This document shows positions 46,959-55,802 of a stretch of DNA of 64,000 nucleotides, piece after piece (positions within the stretch are counted from its first letter, which is position 1; the number at the start of each line of letters is the position of its first letter). The position numbers were made by a program, and so were the translations under genes. Under the pieces are notes generated by a model that ran no database searches, was not told the DNA's origin, and saw only the letters and a program-made list of their open reading frames with translations. The stretch is from Desulfobaculum sp044987625 (GTDB taxonomy: Bacteria; Desulfobacterota; Desulfovibrionia; Desulfovibrionales; Desulfovibrionaceae): contig NZ_JBJDSB010000006.1 of the NCBI RefSeq assembly GCF_044987625.1, positions 62,001 through 126,000 of the forward strand, read 5' to 3'.

Positions 46959-47668
46959 GCCGCCCCCTCGCGCGCTACGGCCACCACATCGGCAAGGGCA
47001 TATGGCTCGGGCCGTCCCATGGCCGCCAAACGCTCATGCAGGGCGCGGATGCGCGCCAAATCGCGGGCGGTGTCCACGGTCAGGCGCAGGTCCGGCATGC
47101 GGCACGGCTCCGGCGCGGGCAGAATACGCGTTTGGAAGTCCTGCGGGTGGCGAAACACGTATTCGTTCACATGCTCGCGGTCGAGGGCGCGCGTGGCGCG
47201 CCGCCGCAGGGTCAGCAGCGCGCTCATGGCGTACACCTCCACCCCGGCCCCCTCCGGTATGCCGCTGCCGGACTCGTTGCGGTTGGAGGTATAATCCAGC
47301 CCCTCGGCGCAGTGCGCCGCCAGCACCTGCGTGGCAAGTTCCGGGCAGACCAGCGGATTATCGCAGGTGACGCGCATCACGGTGGTCAGGCCGTATTCCT
47401 CACCCGCGCGGGTCAGGCGTTCCAGCACGTCATCCTCCGGCCCGCGCGTCACATCCACGCCAAGGCGGCGCGCCGCATCGGCCAGCCTGTCATCCCCCGG
47501 CCCGCTGGGCACGGCCACCACCAACGCCTGCGCCCCGCGCACATGGCGCAGACGCAGCACCACCCGCTCAAGGAGTGTTCTGCCGCAGATGTCCATCAGC
47601 ACCTTTCCCGGCAGGCGGCTGGAGCCCATGCGGGCCTGCACCACTATTCCGGCGCGGCTACGAGGCAT
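46949..47668 (-). CDS. SpsF/NeuA-type cytidylyltransferase
   Basis: A 239-residue nucleotidyltransferase of the SpsF group. VVQARMGSSRLPGKVLMDICGRTLLERV is the CTP-binding signature; VMRVTCDNPLVCPEL contains the metal-binding Asp; DYTSNRNESGSGIPEGAGVEV is in the substrate site. SpsF-like enzymes activate acidic sugars as CMP derivatives. The gene follows PseG-like and NeuB-like genes, giving the spsE-spsG-spsF set found in Bacillus spore-coat polysaccharide synthesis. Confidence 0.9.
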   Translation of the reverse strand: MPRSRAGIVVQARMGSSRLPGKVLMDICGRTLLERVVLRLRHVRGAQALVVAVPSGPGDDRLADAARRLGVDVTRGPEDDVLERLTRAGEEYGLTTVMRVTCDNPLVCPELATQVLAAHCAEGLDYTSNRNESGSGIPEGAGVEVYAMSALLTLRRRATRALDREHVNEYVFRHPQDFQTRILPAPEPCRMPDLRLTVDTARDLARIRALHERLAAMGRPEPYALADVVAVAREGAAWA

Positions 47669-48683
47669 GGGCGTCCACCAACTGCGTCAGGGCCTCCAGC
47701 ACGCGCGCCGCGCCGCGCCCGTCCACGGCCAGCCGCCCCTGCTCCGAGGCAAGGCGCAGCCACGCGGTATCCGCAAGGCACTGCCCAATAAGCTCCGCCG
47801 CCACCTCGGGCGGGGTGTCCGCCCCGCGGCCATGCAGACGCGCAAAGCCTGCGGTCTCGGCGGCCTCGCCGCGTTCGTACTCGTGCGGGTCCTCCCAAAA
47901 GACAAGGGACGGGGCGCCGCAGCACGCGGCCTCAAACATTGTGTTGCCGCCGGCGGAGATGAGCACGTCTGCGCTGAGCAGGTGCTCCCACATGTCCGGC
48001 ACATCCACCAGCACCTCATGGCTGTAGCCCGCGTCCTCAAGCAGGCGCTCAAGGGACGCGGCGTAGGTAAAGGCGGGCCCGCACACAAAGTGCACACTGC
48101 CGATGCACTGCGGCTGCTCCCGCGCCAACAGCGCAAGGGCGCGGGCGATGACCAGCGTCGCACCGGAGCGGTCCACCCCGCCCATACTGACCACAATGCG
48201 CCGCGCCGTCCCCAGCTCCGCGCGCGGCCGCGTATGGGCGTCCTCGAACTCCGGCCCCATGATGAGATACTGCGTTCCTGCCAGCACGGCGCGATAGCCA
48301 TCCGGCAAGCGGTGCCAGCGGCGCACCGGGGTAGGATTCACCACCACGTCCGCGCCGGGGCGGCCCTCGCCGAATTCCTCCACAGCGCAGGTCACAAACC
48401 CCGCCGCAGACACAGGCGTAAAGTCAAACGCCTCGGGCGTTCGCACATCCACGATGGCGATGTCCGGCCCGTTGCCGCCAAGGGCGCGCAGGGCGCGGGC
48501 GTCCGGGGCATACTCCGCCGCACTGATGCCGCGCCGCCGCAGGGTGCTGGCGGCAAGGTCGCCAATGCCCAGCATCTGCGTGGGCAGTCCCATCCTGCGC
48601 CCGGCCTCGGCAACGGCCAGCATGGTGAACACGTGTCCAAGTCCTATCCGGCGATGTCCTTCCGCAACGAGTACGAGCGTCAT
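47658..48683 (-). CDS. PseG/SpsG-like nucleotide-sugar hydrolase
   Basis: A 341-residue GT-B-like hydrolase. EGHRRIGLGHVFTMLAVA has His17, the catalytic histidine position of PseG. Later motifs are RRIVVSMGGVDRSGATLVIA and ISAGGNTMFEAACCGAPSLVF. PseG releases UDP from an amino sugar to give the free sugar for the NeuB-type synthase. It overlaps SpsF by 11 bp and the NeuB gene by 4 bp. Confidence 0.88.
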   Translation of the reverse strand: MTLVLVAEGHRRIGLGHVFTMLAVAEAGRRMGLPTQMLGIGDLAASTLRRRGISAAEYAPDARALRALGGNGPDIAIVDVRTPEAFDFTPVSAAGFVTCAVEEFGEGRPGADVVVNPTPVRRWHRLPDGYRAVLAGTQYLIMGPEFEDAHTRPRAELGTARRIVVSMGGVDRSGATLVIARALALLAREQPQCIGSVHFVCGPAFTYAASLERLLEDAGYSHEVLVDVPDMWEHLLSADVLISAGGNTMFEAACCGAPSLVFWEDPHEYERGEAAETAGFARLHGRGADTPPEVAAELIGQCLADTAWLRLASEQGRLAVDGRGAARVLEALTQLVDAHAS

Positions 48684-49750
48684 GGGGCCTCCCGCTGTGG
48701 TTCATCGGGCACTATGCCCACGTGGTCTGCCTCAAGGGGTGTTTCGGCCGGAATGTCACGTGTGGCGCGCATACCCACCACACGCGGCAAATACTTGGGC
48801 GGCAGGCCGTAGCCGGGGCGGCGCACGTCCACATCGGCCTCGCCAAGGATCTCCCCGGCTTTTACATCGCGCATGACCACCACGCTGACCTTGTTGGTGC
48901 GCATGTTGCGCTCCTCCGCCGGTGTGGGCCGCTTTATCCCGTCCCCCAGCGCAGGAAGCACGTGGCGGGCATAGCTCACCAACCGCCGGAACTCCGCCTC
49001 GTCGGAGGACAGCGCGCGGTCCGAGCCTTCGGTATTGCCCTCGCACCAGTAGTGGCGCTCAATCATATCCGCGCCAAGGGCCACGGCCGCGCGCGAGCAC
49101 CCAATGCCCACGGTATGGTCCGAAAACCCCGTAGGCAGACCAAAGGCGGCCTTCATGGCGACCATGGCGCGCAGGTTTTGTTCCTCGGGCCGGGCGGGGT
49201 AGTTGGAGACGCAGTGGAAGAGCAGCAGCTTGTCGTTGCCGCGCGCCAGTATGGCCTCCACGGACTCGCGCACCTCCTGCAGGGTGCACATGCCGGTGGA
49301 GAGGAAGATGGGCTTGCCCGTGTCCGCCACAATTTCCAGCAGCGGAATGTGCGTGGCGAGGTCGGAGCCTATTTTGTAGGCGGGCATGTCCAGCTTTTCC
49401 ATGAGTTCCAAGTCGCGGATATGGCTGGGCGCGGAAAACACCGTCACTCCCCGCGTGCGGCAATGCTCCACAAGGTGGCGCTGCACGGACGGGGGCGTGC
49501 AGTTTTCGGCAAACACCTCATACTGCGAGCGCTGGCCCACGCTGCCCATGTCAAAGCGGTTGTCACGCGTGGTGATGGTCTCCGGGTCAAGGGTCTGGAA
49601 CTTCACGGCGTTTGCTCCGGCGCGCACGGCGGAATCCACAATGCGCTCGGCCTCGGCCTCGCCCGCGAAGTTTCCGGCCACCTCGGCCATGAAATAGACC
49701 TCCCTGCCGGTTCCGATGGTGAATCCGTCGAGTTCAACTGTCCGAGACAT
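48680..49750 (-). CDS. NeuB-family sialic-acid-type synthase
   Basis: A 356-residue NeuB/PseI/SpsE protein. The TIM-barrel includes MAEVAGNFAGEAEAERIVDSAVRAGANAVKFQT, FSAPSHIRDLELMEKLDMPAYKIGS and the metal-ligand SDHTVGIG (210-217). The C-terminal SAF antifreeze-like domain begins near residue 285 (VSVVVMRDVKAGEIL). It condenses phosphoenolpyruvate with an amino sugar to make a nonulosonate. The upstream NeuC or PseB/PseC steps are not in the window. It is preceded by a 33-bp gap after the ABC permease. Confidence 0.9.
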   Translation of the reverse strand: MSRTVELDGFTIGTGREVYFMAEVAGNFAGEAEAERIVDSAVRAGANAVKFQTLDPETITTRDNRFDMGSVGQRSQYEVFAENCTPPSVQRHLVEHCRTRGVTVFSAPSHIRDLELMEKLDMPAYKIGSDLATHIPLLEIVADTGKPIFLSTGMCTLQEVRESVEAILARGNDKLLLFHCVSNYPARPEEQNLRAMVAMKAAFGLPTGFSDHTVGIGCSRAAVALGADMIERHYWCEGNTEGSDRALSSDEAEFRRLVSYARHVLPALGDGIKRPTPAEERNMRTNKVSVVVMRDVKAGEILGEADVDVRRPGYGLPPKYLPRVVGMRATRDIPAETPLEADHVGIVPDEPQREAP

Positions 49751-49783
49751 GGCAACACTCCTGAAGGTTCGCCGGTAGCGGGG

Positions 49784-50641
49784 CTACACGGTATCCATAA
49801 AGGTCTTTTCCACCCGAGAGAACAGGGCCAGCCCGCAGACCAGCACCAGCGCCGACGCTCCGGCCGAATAGGCCAGCCGCGCCCACGTAAACGCCCCCTG
49901 CCCCAAGAAGACGTAGCGGAAGGCCTCCACCACCTCGGTCATGGGATTGGCGAGCACCAGCAGGCGGTAGTCCTCCGGCACCGAGGATAGCGGATAGATA
50001 ATCGGCGTCAGATACATGAGCAGCTGCACCCCAAAGCCGATGAGGAAGCGTAAATCGCGGTAGCGCGTGGTCAGGGACGACACGAGGATGCCCCCGCCAA
50101 GCCCCAGCGCGGCCATAATCGCCACCAAAAAGGGCACCACGGCCACGGCGGCGCCCGGACGGGCACTGACCTCACCGGACGCATAAAACGCGTGCAGGAC
50201 CAAAAAGAAGGCGAATTGCAGGGCAAAGGTGAACAGGTTGGACAGCACCACGGACACCGGCACGGCAAGGCGCGGAAAGTACACCTTGCCAAATATGGCC
50301 GCATTGGCCACGAAGGTGTCCGAGGTTTTGGTCAGGCACGCGGCGAAGTAGCGCCAGCACACCACCCCGGCAAAGTAGAACAGCGGTCCGGGCACGCCGT
50401 CCGTGGACAGCCCGGCCATCTTGCCAAAGACCACGGTGAAGACAACGGTCATGAGCAGCGGCTGGAGCACAAACCACACCGGCCCAAGGATGGTCTGCTT
50501 GTAGCGCGAGACGAAATCCCGCCGCACCAGCAGCAACACGAGGTCGCGGTACTCCCACAGGGCGCCAAGGCCGATGTCCAGCCAGCCGCGCCGGGGGGTG
50601 ATGATGGTGGTCCACGGCATATCGTCCTCGCGGCGGGTCAT
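49784..50641 (-). CDS. wzm: ABC-2 type polysaccharide exporter permease Wzm
   Basis: A 285-residue integral membrane protein of the ABC-2 family with six membrane segments. DFVSRYKQTILGPVWFVLQPLLMTVVFTVVFGKMAG is the N-terminal signature of KpsM/Wzm/TagG; PIIYPLSSVPEDYRLLVLANPMTEVVEAFRYVFLGQG is the C-terminal family motif. Together with Wzt it moves a lipid-linked glycan from the cytoplasmic to the periplasmic face. It overlaps wzt by 4 bp. Confidence 0.94.
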   Translation of the reverse strand: MTRREDDMPWTTIITPRRGWLDIGLGALWEYRDLVLLLVRRDFVSRYKQTILGPVWFVLQPLLMTVVFTVVFGKMAGLSTDGVPGPLFYFAGVVCWRYFAACLTKTSDTFVANAAIFGKVYFPRLAVPVSVVLSNLFTFALQFAFFLVLHAFYASGEVSARPGAAVAVVPFLVAIMAALGLGGGILVSSLTTRYRDLRFLIGFGVQLLMYLTPIIYPLSSVPEDYRLLVLANPMTEVVEAFRYVFLGQGAFTWARLAYSAGASALVLVCGLALFSRVEKTFMDTV

Positions 50642-51963
50642 GCGCCCTCCTCCACTGCCGCACGGCGGCGCGTCCACGCCACACGGGGGCGGATGTAGCC
50701 CTTGCGCGACACGCTGGACACGTTCCGCGGGTTGAATCCGGCAAACACCACGTCAAAGCGCAGCGCGCGCTGCAACGCCACATGGTGCCGCCCCGGAGCC
50801 TGAACGGTCACGTTCACCCAAAACCGCTGCTCGCCAAACAGTTCCGCCGGAAAGCGCGCCACGGATTCCCACCGCCCCGGCGCAAGGGAAAAATCCTCCT
50901 CCGGGGCCAGGCCGTCGGCGCTGTCCGCCGTGACGATGGGGTCGCCCTCGTCGTTGGTCAGCATCACCACAATGCGAAACTCCGCCGCCGGCGACAGCAC
51001 GTCGTAGACCACGCGCAGGCAGACTTCCTCGTCGGAATGAAAGCGCGTCCGCGGCGCGCCGCCGGCGTCCTCAAGGCGTAGCCGCACAGGGCGCACAACC
51101 TCCTCGCCGTCCGGGGCGTAGGGCACGGCGCGCTGGGTGAGTTCCTGCGCTCCCACCTCGGCCCTTACGTCGCCGCGCACGCCAAGGTAGTGGTCCACAG
51201 CGCTGGCGGTGTCGCCATCAAAGGCCACGCGCCCGTCCTCCAGCACGATGGTGCGCGAGCACAGGCTCCGTACGGCGGCCATATTATGGCTCACAAAGAG
51301 CACAGTGCGCCCCTGCCCCGCCACATCGCCCATCTTGCCAAGGCAGCGCTTTTGAAAGGCCGCGTCGCCCACGGCCAGCACCTCGTCCACCAGCATGATG
51401 TCCGACTCCAAATGCGCGGCCACGGCAAAAGCAAGGCGCACATACATGCCCGAGGAATACCGCTTCACCGGCGTATCCACAAAGCGCCCCACGCCGGAGA
51501 ACTCCACAATCTCCGAAAACTTGGCCGCAATCTCCGCGCGGCGCATTCCAAGGATAGCCCCGTTGAGGAAAATATTCTCGCGCCCCGTCAGCTCGGGATG
51601 AAAGCCCGTGCCCACCTCCAGCATGCTGGCCACACGGCCACGCAGCTTCACGTGCCCCTGCGTTGGCAGGGTCACGCGGGTGAGTATTTTGAGCAGGGTG
51701 GACTTGCCCGCGCCGTTGCGCCCCACAATGCCCAGCACCTCGCCCTTCCCCACATCAAGGTCCACCCCGCGCAGGGCCCAGATGTGCCCGCTTCGCGGCG
51801 CGGCGCGCTCCAGCCCGCTTTCGTGCACCACCGCGGCGGGGTCGTCGCGCCCGGTGCGGCGCGCCCACCACGACTGGATGTCCCGAAACAGCCAGCCCGT
51901 ATTCACCACCCCAAGGCGGTACCGCTTGGCAAGCCCCTCAACGCGCACGGCAACTTGGCTCAT
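50638..51963 (-). CDS. wzt: ABC polysaccharide exporter ATPase Wzt with C-terminal carbohydrate domain
   Basis: A 441-residue ATPase. GIVGRNGAGKSTLL (79-91) is Walker A; YSSGMYVRLAFAVAAHL (169-185) is the ABC signature; IMLVDEVLAVGD (189-200) is Walker B; the H-loop is in FVSHNMAA. The C-terminal 190 residues form the extra Wzt-type beta-sandwich that in E. coli O9a recognises the capped O-antigen end. This tells that the export substrate is probably checked for a terminal modification (methyl, phosphate, sulfate) before transport, by analogy. Confidence 0.95.
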   Translation of the reverse strand: MSQVAVRVEGLAKRYRLGVVNTGWLFRDIQSWWARRTGRDDPAAVVHESGLERAAPRSGHIWALRGVDLDVGKGEVLGIVGRNGAGKSTLLKILTRVTLPTQGHVKLRGRVASMLEVGTGFHPELTGRENIFLNGAILGMRRAEIAAKFSEIVEFSGVGRFVDTPVKRYSSGMYVRLAFAVAAHLESDIMLVDEVLAVGDAAFQKRCLGKMGDVAGQGRTVLFVSHNMAAVRSLCSRTIVLEDGRVAFDGDTASAVDHYLGVRGDVRAEVGAQELTQRAVPYAPDGEEVVRPVRLRLEDAGGAPRTRFHSDEEVCLRVVYDVLSPAAEFRIVVMLTNDEGDPIVTADSADGLAPEEDFSLAPGRWESVARFPAELFGEQRFWVNVTVQAPGRHHVALQRALRFDVVFAGFNPRNVSSVSRKGYIRPRVAWTRRRAAVEEGA

Positions 51964-52826
51964 GACGCGCCCCCAGCAGCGGGGCCAAGGCCAATGGCCT
52001 CGCAGCCCGCATCCGGGAAATACGCGCCAAGGCGCACCAGCCGCCGCTCCTGCGCCGGGGTCAACGCCCCGCGCCCGCGCCCGGCGCGGCCTACGTTGAA
52101 GTTGCGCGGCGATGCGGCGGCCTGCACAGCGCGGCGGACGTCGCTGGCGTCAAACCCAAGGGCCAGCGCCCCGCCAAGGCGCGTCAGCGCCGCCGCCGGG
52201 TCCGCCGTCACCTCACCGTAGCCGCACCACGCGGCGTCCAGCCCGCCCGCGCAGGCCCGCTGCCACGTAGCGTAAAAGCGCACCAACCACGGCGCGGCAT
52301 AGTCCACCAGCAGGTCCATCTGCCGCTCCTCGTCCCACGCGGCAAACTCCGGCCCGCATGGGGCGATAAACAGCGCCGATGTGCGGTGGCGCCACGCCTC
52401 CCCGTCAAGCTCATGGATGCGCTTAACGAGAACCTCGCGCAGGCTGACCAGCACGTCGCGGACATCGCGGTGCAGGATGACCGGCCGCAGCCCGCACTGG
52501 CGCACAAGGCGCAGGTTCCCTGCCGTCGGCAAAAAATGGTGCTGGGCCACAAAGCCCTGCGGCCATGCGTCAAGGATGGGGGCAAGGGACAGATTCTGTT
52601 CCGTGTCCGCATAGTCCGTCACCAATGGCCGCTGGGGGCAGCGCAAGGCGTGGGCAAGAAGCGTGGTCACAAACGACGAGGCACTGCGCGGCATGGCGCA
52701 CACCACCACACGGGGAGAGCCGCCAAACAGCCCGCTCATGGCCCGCCGCCCCAGCGCAAGGGCCGGTGTCGCCCGCGCGCCGGCCACCCGCGCCGCACCG
52801 CGCCTCAGCCGCTGCCGGATATTCAC
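51960..52826 (-). CDS. PAPS-dependent sulfotransferase
   Basis: A 288-residue sulfotransferase. VVVCAMPRSASSFVTTLL (residues 40-57) is the 5'-phosphosulfate-binding loop; PVILHRDVRDVLVSLREVL (115-133) the 3'-phosphate segment. Start is GTG 52826 with GGAGGG upstream, overlapping the deacetylase-methyltransferase stop by 4 bp; the longer ORF lies in that gene. The acceptor is unknown, likely the glycan. Confidence 0.82.
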   Translation of the reverse strand: MNIRQRLRRGAARVAGARATPALALGRRAMSGLFGGSPRVVVCAMPRSASSFVTTLLAHALRCPQRPLVTDYADTEQNLSLAPILDAWPQGFVAQHHFLPTAGNLRLVRQCGLRPVILHRDVRDVLVSLREVLVKRIHELDGEAWRHRTSALFIAPCGPEFAAWDEERQMDLLVDYAAPWLVRFYATWQRACAGGLDAAWCGYGEVTADPAAALTRLGGALALGFDASDVRRAVQAAASPRNFNVGRAGRGRGALTPAQERRLVRLGAYFPDAGCEAIGLGPAAGGAS

Positions 52827-54526
52827 GCGCCCTCCACCGGTTTTTGCGCCACAAAGGCGTAGTTGGTGGGCCAGCCCAGATGCTCGTCCGGGTTCTGGCG
52901 GATGCCCTGAAAATAGCGCACATCCACAAGGCGCAGGCCGCAGTCCGCCAGCATGGCGCGCATCTCGTCGGCGCGCACGGCGCGGGCAAAGCGCGTGTCG
53001 CGCCCAAACCACCAGCGGGCAAAGGTGCCTACGAGGCCTTGCAGGCCGTAGCGCATCTTCTGCACGCTACGGTGGCGCAGGCCGTCAAGGCAGTACATGA
53101 CGAACCACCCAAGGCCGTTCACCGTCACGCACACCAGCCCGCCAGGCCGCAGCACCCGCGCCATTTCGGCAAGGGCCTTGTCCTGCCGCGTAAACATCAG
53201 CACCCCGGCGCACAGCACGCGGTCAAAGCTGGCATCGGCAAAGGCGAGGCGCTCGGCCACGCCGTCCTGCACGGTGATGCGCTGGGCGCGGCCTGGATGC
53301 TGGGCAATGGTCTGCACGCTGGTCTCGCGGAAGACGCGGTTTGGTTCAATGCCCACCACCTCGGCGGCGTCCTGCGCAAAGGCAAGGAGCCACTGCCCGT
53401 CGCCGGAGCCGACCTCCAGCACCCGCGCGCCCGGGCTGGTCAGGCCGAGGCGTTCCAGCCGCTCGCGCCAATAGCCAATGCCCTTGGCAAAAATCGTCTC
53501 ACGCCCGGCGGCCCATGAGGTGTCGCGCTCCGTCCGCTCACCGCGCGGCCACACAAGGCCCACGCCCTTGGCCAGTGTCCACGCCGCCGCCTCTATGCCC
53601 GCCACGGCCAGCATGTACGGCGCCCCGCGCCCGCGCAGCAGCCCATGCCGCACCCGCGCCCGAAGCGCCCGCCCCATGCGTCCAAGGTATCCGGGCCGCC
53701 GCGGGGGAACCTCGCCGTAGCGTCCGTCCCAGCCCCGCCACCACTGGTAGGCATTGAGCGGATGCACCACCATGTGCACCACCTCGCCGCGCTGCGCGCG
53801 GCGAAGCCGCCGCAGCGGCAGCCCCGGCCACACGGTCCAGCCGCCGCCTCCGGGACCAAGGTAGTCGATGAGCCACACATCACAGGGCGGCACCGGGCCA
53901 TCCATGGTTTCGCGCACGTAGCCGCCACAGCCACCGTCGTGGTAGTCCACACCAAGGTCCTGCGGGGGCACGGCGTCGTACAGGTCGCGGCTGGCGCGGC
54001 CCATGCCGTCTATGCCCGGATGCCCATGCCCCACCACGCCGCGAACGCGCTGCCCCGCAATGCGGGCCATGCCCTGAATATCCTCCCGCAACCGGGCAAG
54101 GCCGTCGCCGCCCCCCTGCACCTGCGTGTACAGGTGGTCGGAGTGCACGCCCACCTCCATGCCCGCACCGGCCACCGCCGCGGGCACGCCGCTGTCCCAC
54201 ACGTCATAGTGCCGGGCCGTCTCCGTCAAAAAGTAGAAGCTTGCGTCAAGCTCCAGTCCGCGCAGGTGCCGGGCAAGGGGCGCGGCAAACTGGAGCCCGC
54301 CCGGGTCCACATCCACCCGCAGGACCACATTCACCACGTCCGGGTCCGCGCGTCCGCCGCCGTCCACCACAAAGTCCGCCACCGCGTGCACGCGGTAACG
54401 CGGCAACGCAAGCTCGGCAAAGACGCGCTCATACGCCGAAGCAAGGGGCGCCGGGGCATCGGTTGCCGGGGCGTCCAGCGCGCCGGGGGCGGTGTGGAGC
54501 GTGGCATGGGGCGCGGCGTCAGGCAT
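52823..54526 (-). CDS. Fusion of NodB-like deacetylase and methyltransferase domains
   Basis: A 567-residue protein with two domains. Residues about 40-300 look like a carbohydrate-esterase 4/NodB domain: VVNVVLRVDVDPGGLQFAAPL holds the Asp pair and MEVGVHSDHLYTQVQG the His motif. From about 345 a class I methyltransferase follows: GARVLEVGSGDGQWLLAFAQ, then DASFDRVLCAGVLMFTRQ and LRPGGLVCVTVNGLGW. Such a fusion suggests sequential deacetylation and methylation of the same glycan or lipid. ATG 54526 is chosen; the first ATG at 54532 touches the GGAGG site. Confidence 0.75.
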   Translation of the reverse strand: MPDAAPHATLHTAPGALDAPATDAPAPLASAYERVFAELALPRYRVHAVADFVVDGGGRADPDVVNVVLRVDVDPGGLQFAAPLARHLRGLELDASFYFLTETARHYDVWDSGVPAAVAGAGMEVGVHSDHLYTQVQGGGDGLARLREDIQGMARIAGQRVRGVVGHGHPGIDGMGRASRDLYDAVPPQDLGVDYHDGGCGGYVRETMDGPVPPCDVWLIDYLGPGGGGWTVWPGLPLRRLRRAQRGEVVHMVVHPLNAYQWWRGWDGRYGEVPPRRPGYLGRMGRALRARVRHGLLRGRGAPYMLAVAGIEAAAWTLAKGVGLVWPRGERTERDTSWAAGRETIFAKGIGYWRERLERLGLTSPGARVLEVGSGDGQWLLAFAQDAAEVVGIEPNRVFRETSVQTIAQHPGRAQRITVQDGVAERLAFADASFDRVLCAGVLMFTRQDKALAEMARVLRPGGLVCVTVNGLGWFVMYCLDGLRHRSVQKMRYGLQGLVGTFARWWFGRDTRFARAVRADEMRAMLADCGLRLVDVRYFQGIRQNPDEHLGWPTNYAFVAQKPVEGA

Positions 54527-55802
54527 GATCATCCTCCGAAAGGGTTTGCAGCACGCGCCCCAGCACTGGCCCACGCACGCACAGGGCCGAAAGCCCCCCA
54601 GCGTCCACCACGGCGCGGATGCGCTGACGCACGGCGCGGCGCGACAGCCCAATGCCCGCCACGGGCGCGGCCTGCGGCGCGCAATACCACTGCGGCGGCA
54701 GCTCCCCGCGCGCCACGCGCAGCAGACGCTCCGCCACCACCTGCGGGCGGCGGTGCCGGTCCACAAACTCCCGCGCCGCGTGGGCCGTGCGGCGGCGCTC
54801 CTCCGCGTCCGTCAGCAGAACGCGCAGGCGCTCCTTTACCGCGCGGGGCGGGACGACATTGTCCAGCGCAAACGCGGCGTGCGCGGTCCAGCGCCGTATC
54901 CACTCGGCCACACTGCCGCCCACCACGCAAGGGACGCCATAGCGCGCGGCTTCCGTGGCAAAGCCCGGCATGGGTGTGTCGGACCGCAACTGGTCCACAG
55001 CCACGTCCGCCCCGGCAAGGGCGGCAAGAACCTCGGCGTGGGGGACGCCGGACAGTTCGCGGTAGTCCACGCTCACGCCCTCCGCCGCAAGCTCTTTCAC
55101 CATACGCGCAATCTCCGCCGAGCCTTTGACCGCCATGGAGGACGGGCAGTGCACCAGCACAGGCGCGCCCCCCGCACTCCTACGCGGCGGCGCGGCGGTC
55201 TGCGCCGGGGCGGGAATCCCCACGCGGAAAACGTTCACAACAGGCCGGGAAAAGAAGTGGGCAAAGGCCGGATTGCAGATGACGGCGTCCGCGCCGCGCT
55301 CCATAGCGCGGCAGGCGCGGGCCATGCGCCGCGTGTGGCGGATGATGTCCTGCGCCGAATCCGCCGGGTGAACGGCGTCCAGATACGGCGGACGCACATC
55401 GCCGCCGTGGCACATGCACACCACCCGGCGGCCAAACAGGCGCAGCACCCGCCAATCCGCAAAGCTCCGCACCACGCAAAACGAGGACCGGAAGGAAAAG
55501 ATAAACACATCATGCGTGGCCGCCGCCCACGCGAAACAGACCACACCCAGCGCGCGCACCAGCGCCTCCACCAGCCACCGCCACACCACGGGCGAACCCT
55601 CGCCCTTCAGCCGCGCCAGCGCGCCAAAGCACCGGGTGAAGAAATGCCGCTCACCGGGGTAGCCATAGCGCTCCGGGTACATCTCCACCACCGTGGCGCG
55701 GACGCCGCAGGCGGCCATGCCCCCGGCAACACCGGAGGCAAACCCCGCAATGTTCGCCAGCCCAAGAAAAACCCGTGGCCGCTCACGTCCCACACGCGCC
55801 AT
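54519..55802 (-). CDS. GT4-type glycosyltransferase
   Basis: A 427-residue GT-B protein. VFLGLANIAGFASGVAGGMAACGV opens the fold; VCMCHGGDVRPPYLDAVHPAD lies in the middle; PVLVHCPSSMAVKGSAEIARMVKELA starts the C-terminal domain; LAALAGADVAVDQLRSDTPMPGFATEAARYGVPCVVG is the E(x7)E-like donor region with Glu in place. It forms TAATG with the enolase-like gene before it. The sugar is unknown. Confidence 0.83.
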   Translation of the reverse strand: MARVGRERPRVFLGLANIAGFASGVAGGMAACGVRATVVEMYPERYGYPGERHFFTRCFGALARLKGEGSPVVWRWLVEALVRALGVVCFAWAAATHDVFIFSFRSSFCVVRSFADWRVLRLFGRRVVCMCHGGDVRPPYLDAVHPADSAQDIIRHTRRMARACRAMERGADAVICNPAFAHFFSRPVVNVFRVGIPAPAQTAAPPRRSAGGAPVLVHCPSSMAVKGSAEIARMVKELAAEGVSVDYRELSGVPHAEVLAALAGADVAVDQLRSDTPMPGFATEAARYGVPCVVGGSVAEWIRRWTAHAAFALDNVVPPRAVKERLRVLLTDAEERRRTAHAAREFVDRHRRPQVVAERLLRVARGELPPQWYCAPQAAPVAGIGLSRRAVRQRIRAVVDAGGLSALCVRGPVLGRVLQTLSEDDHA

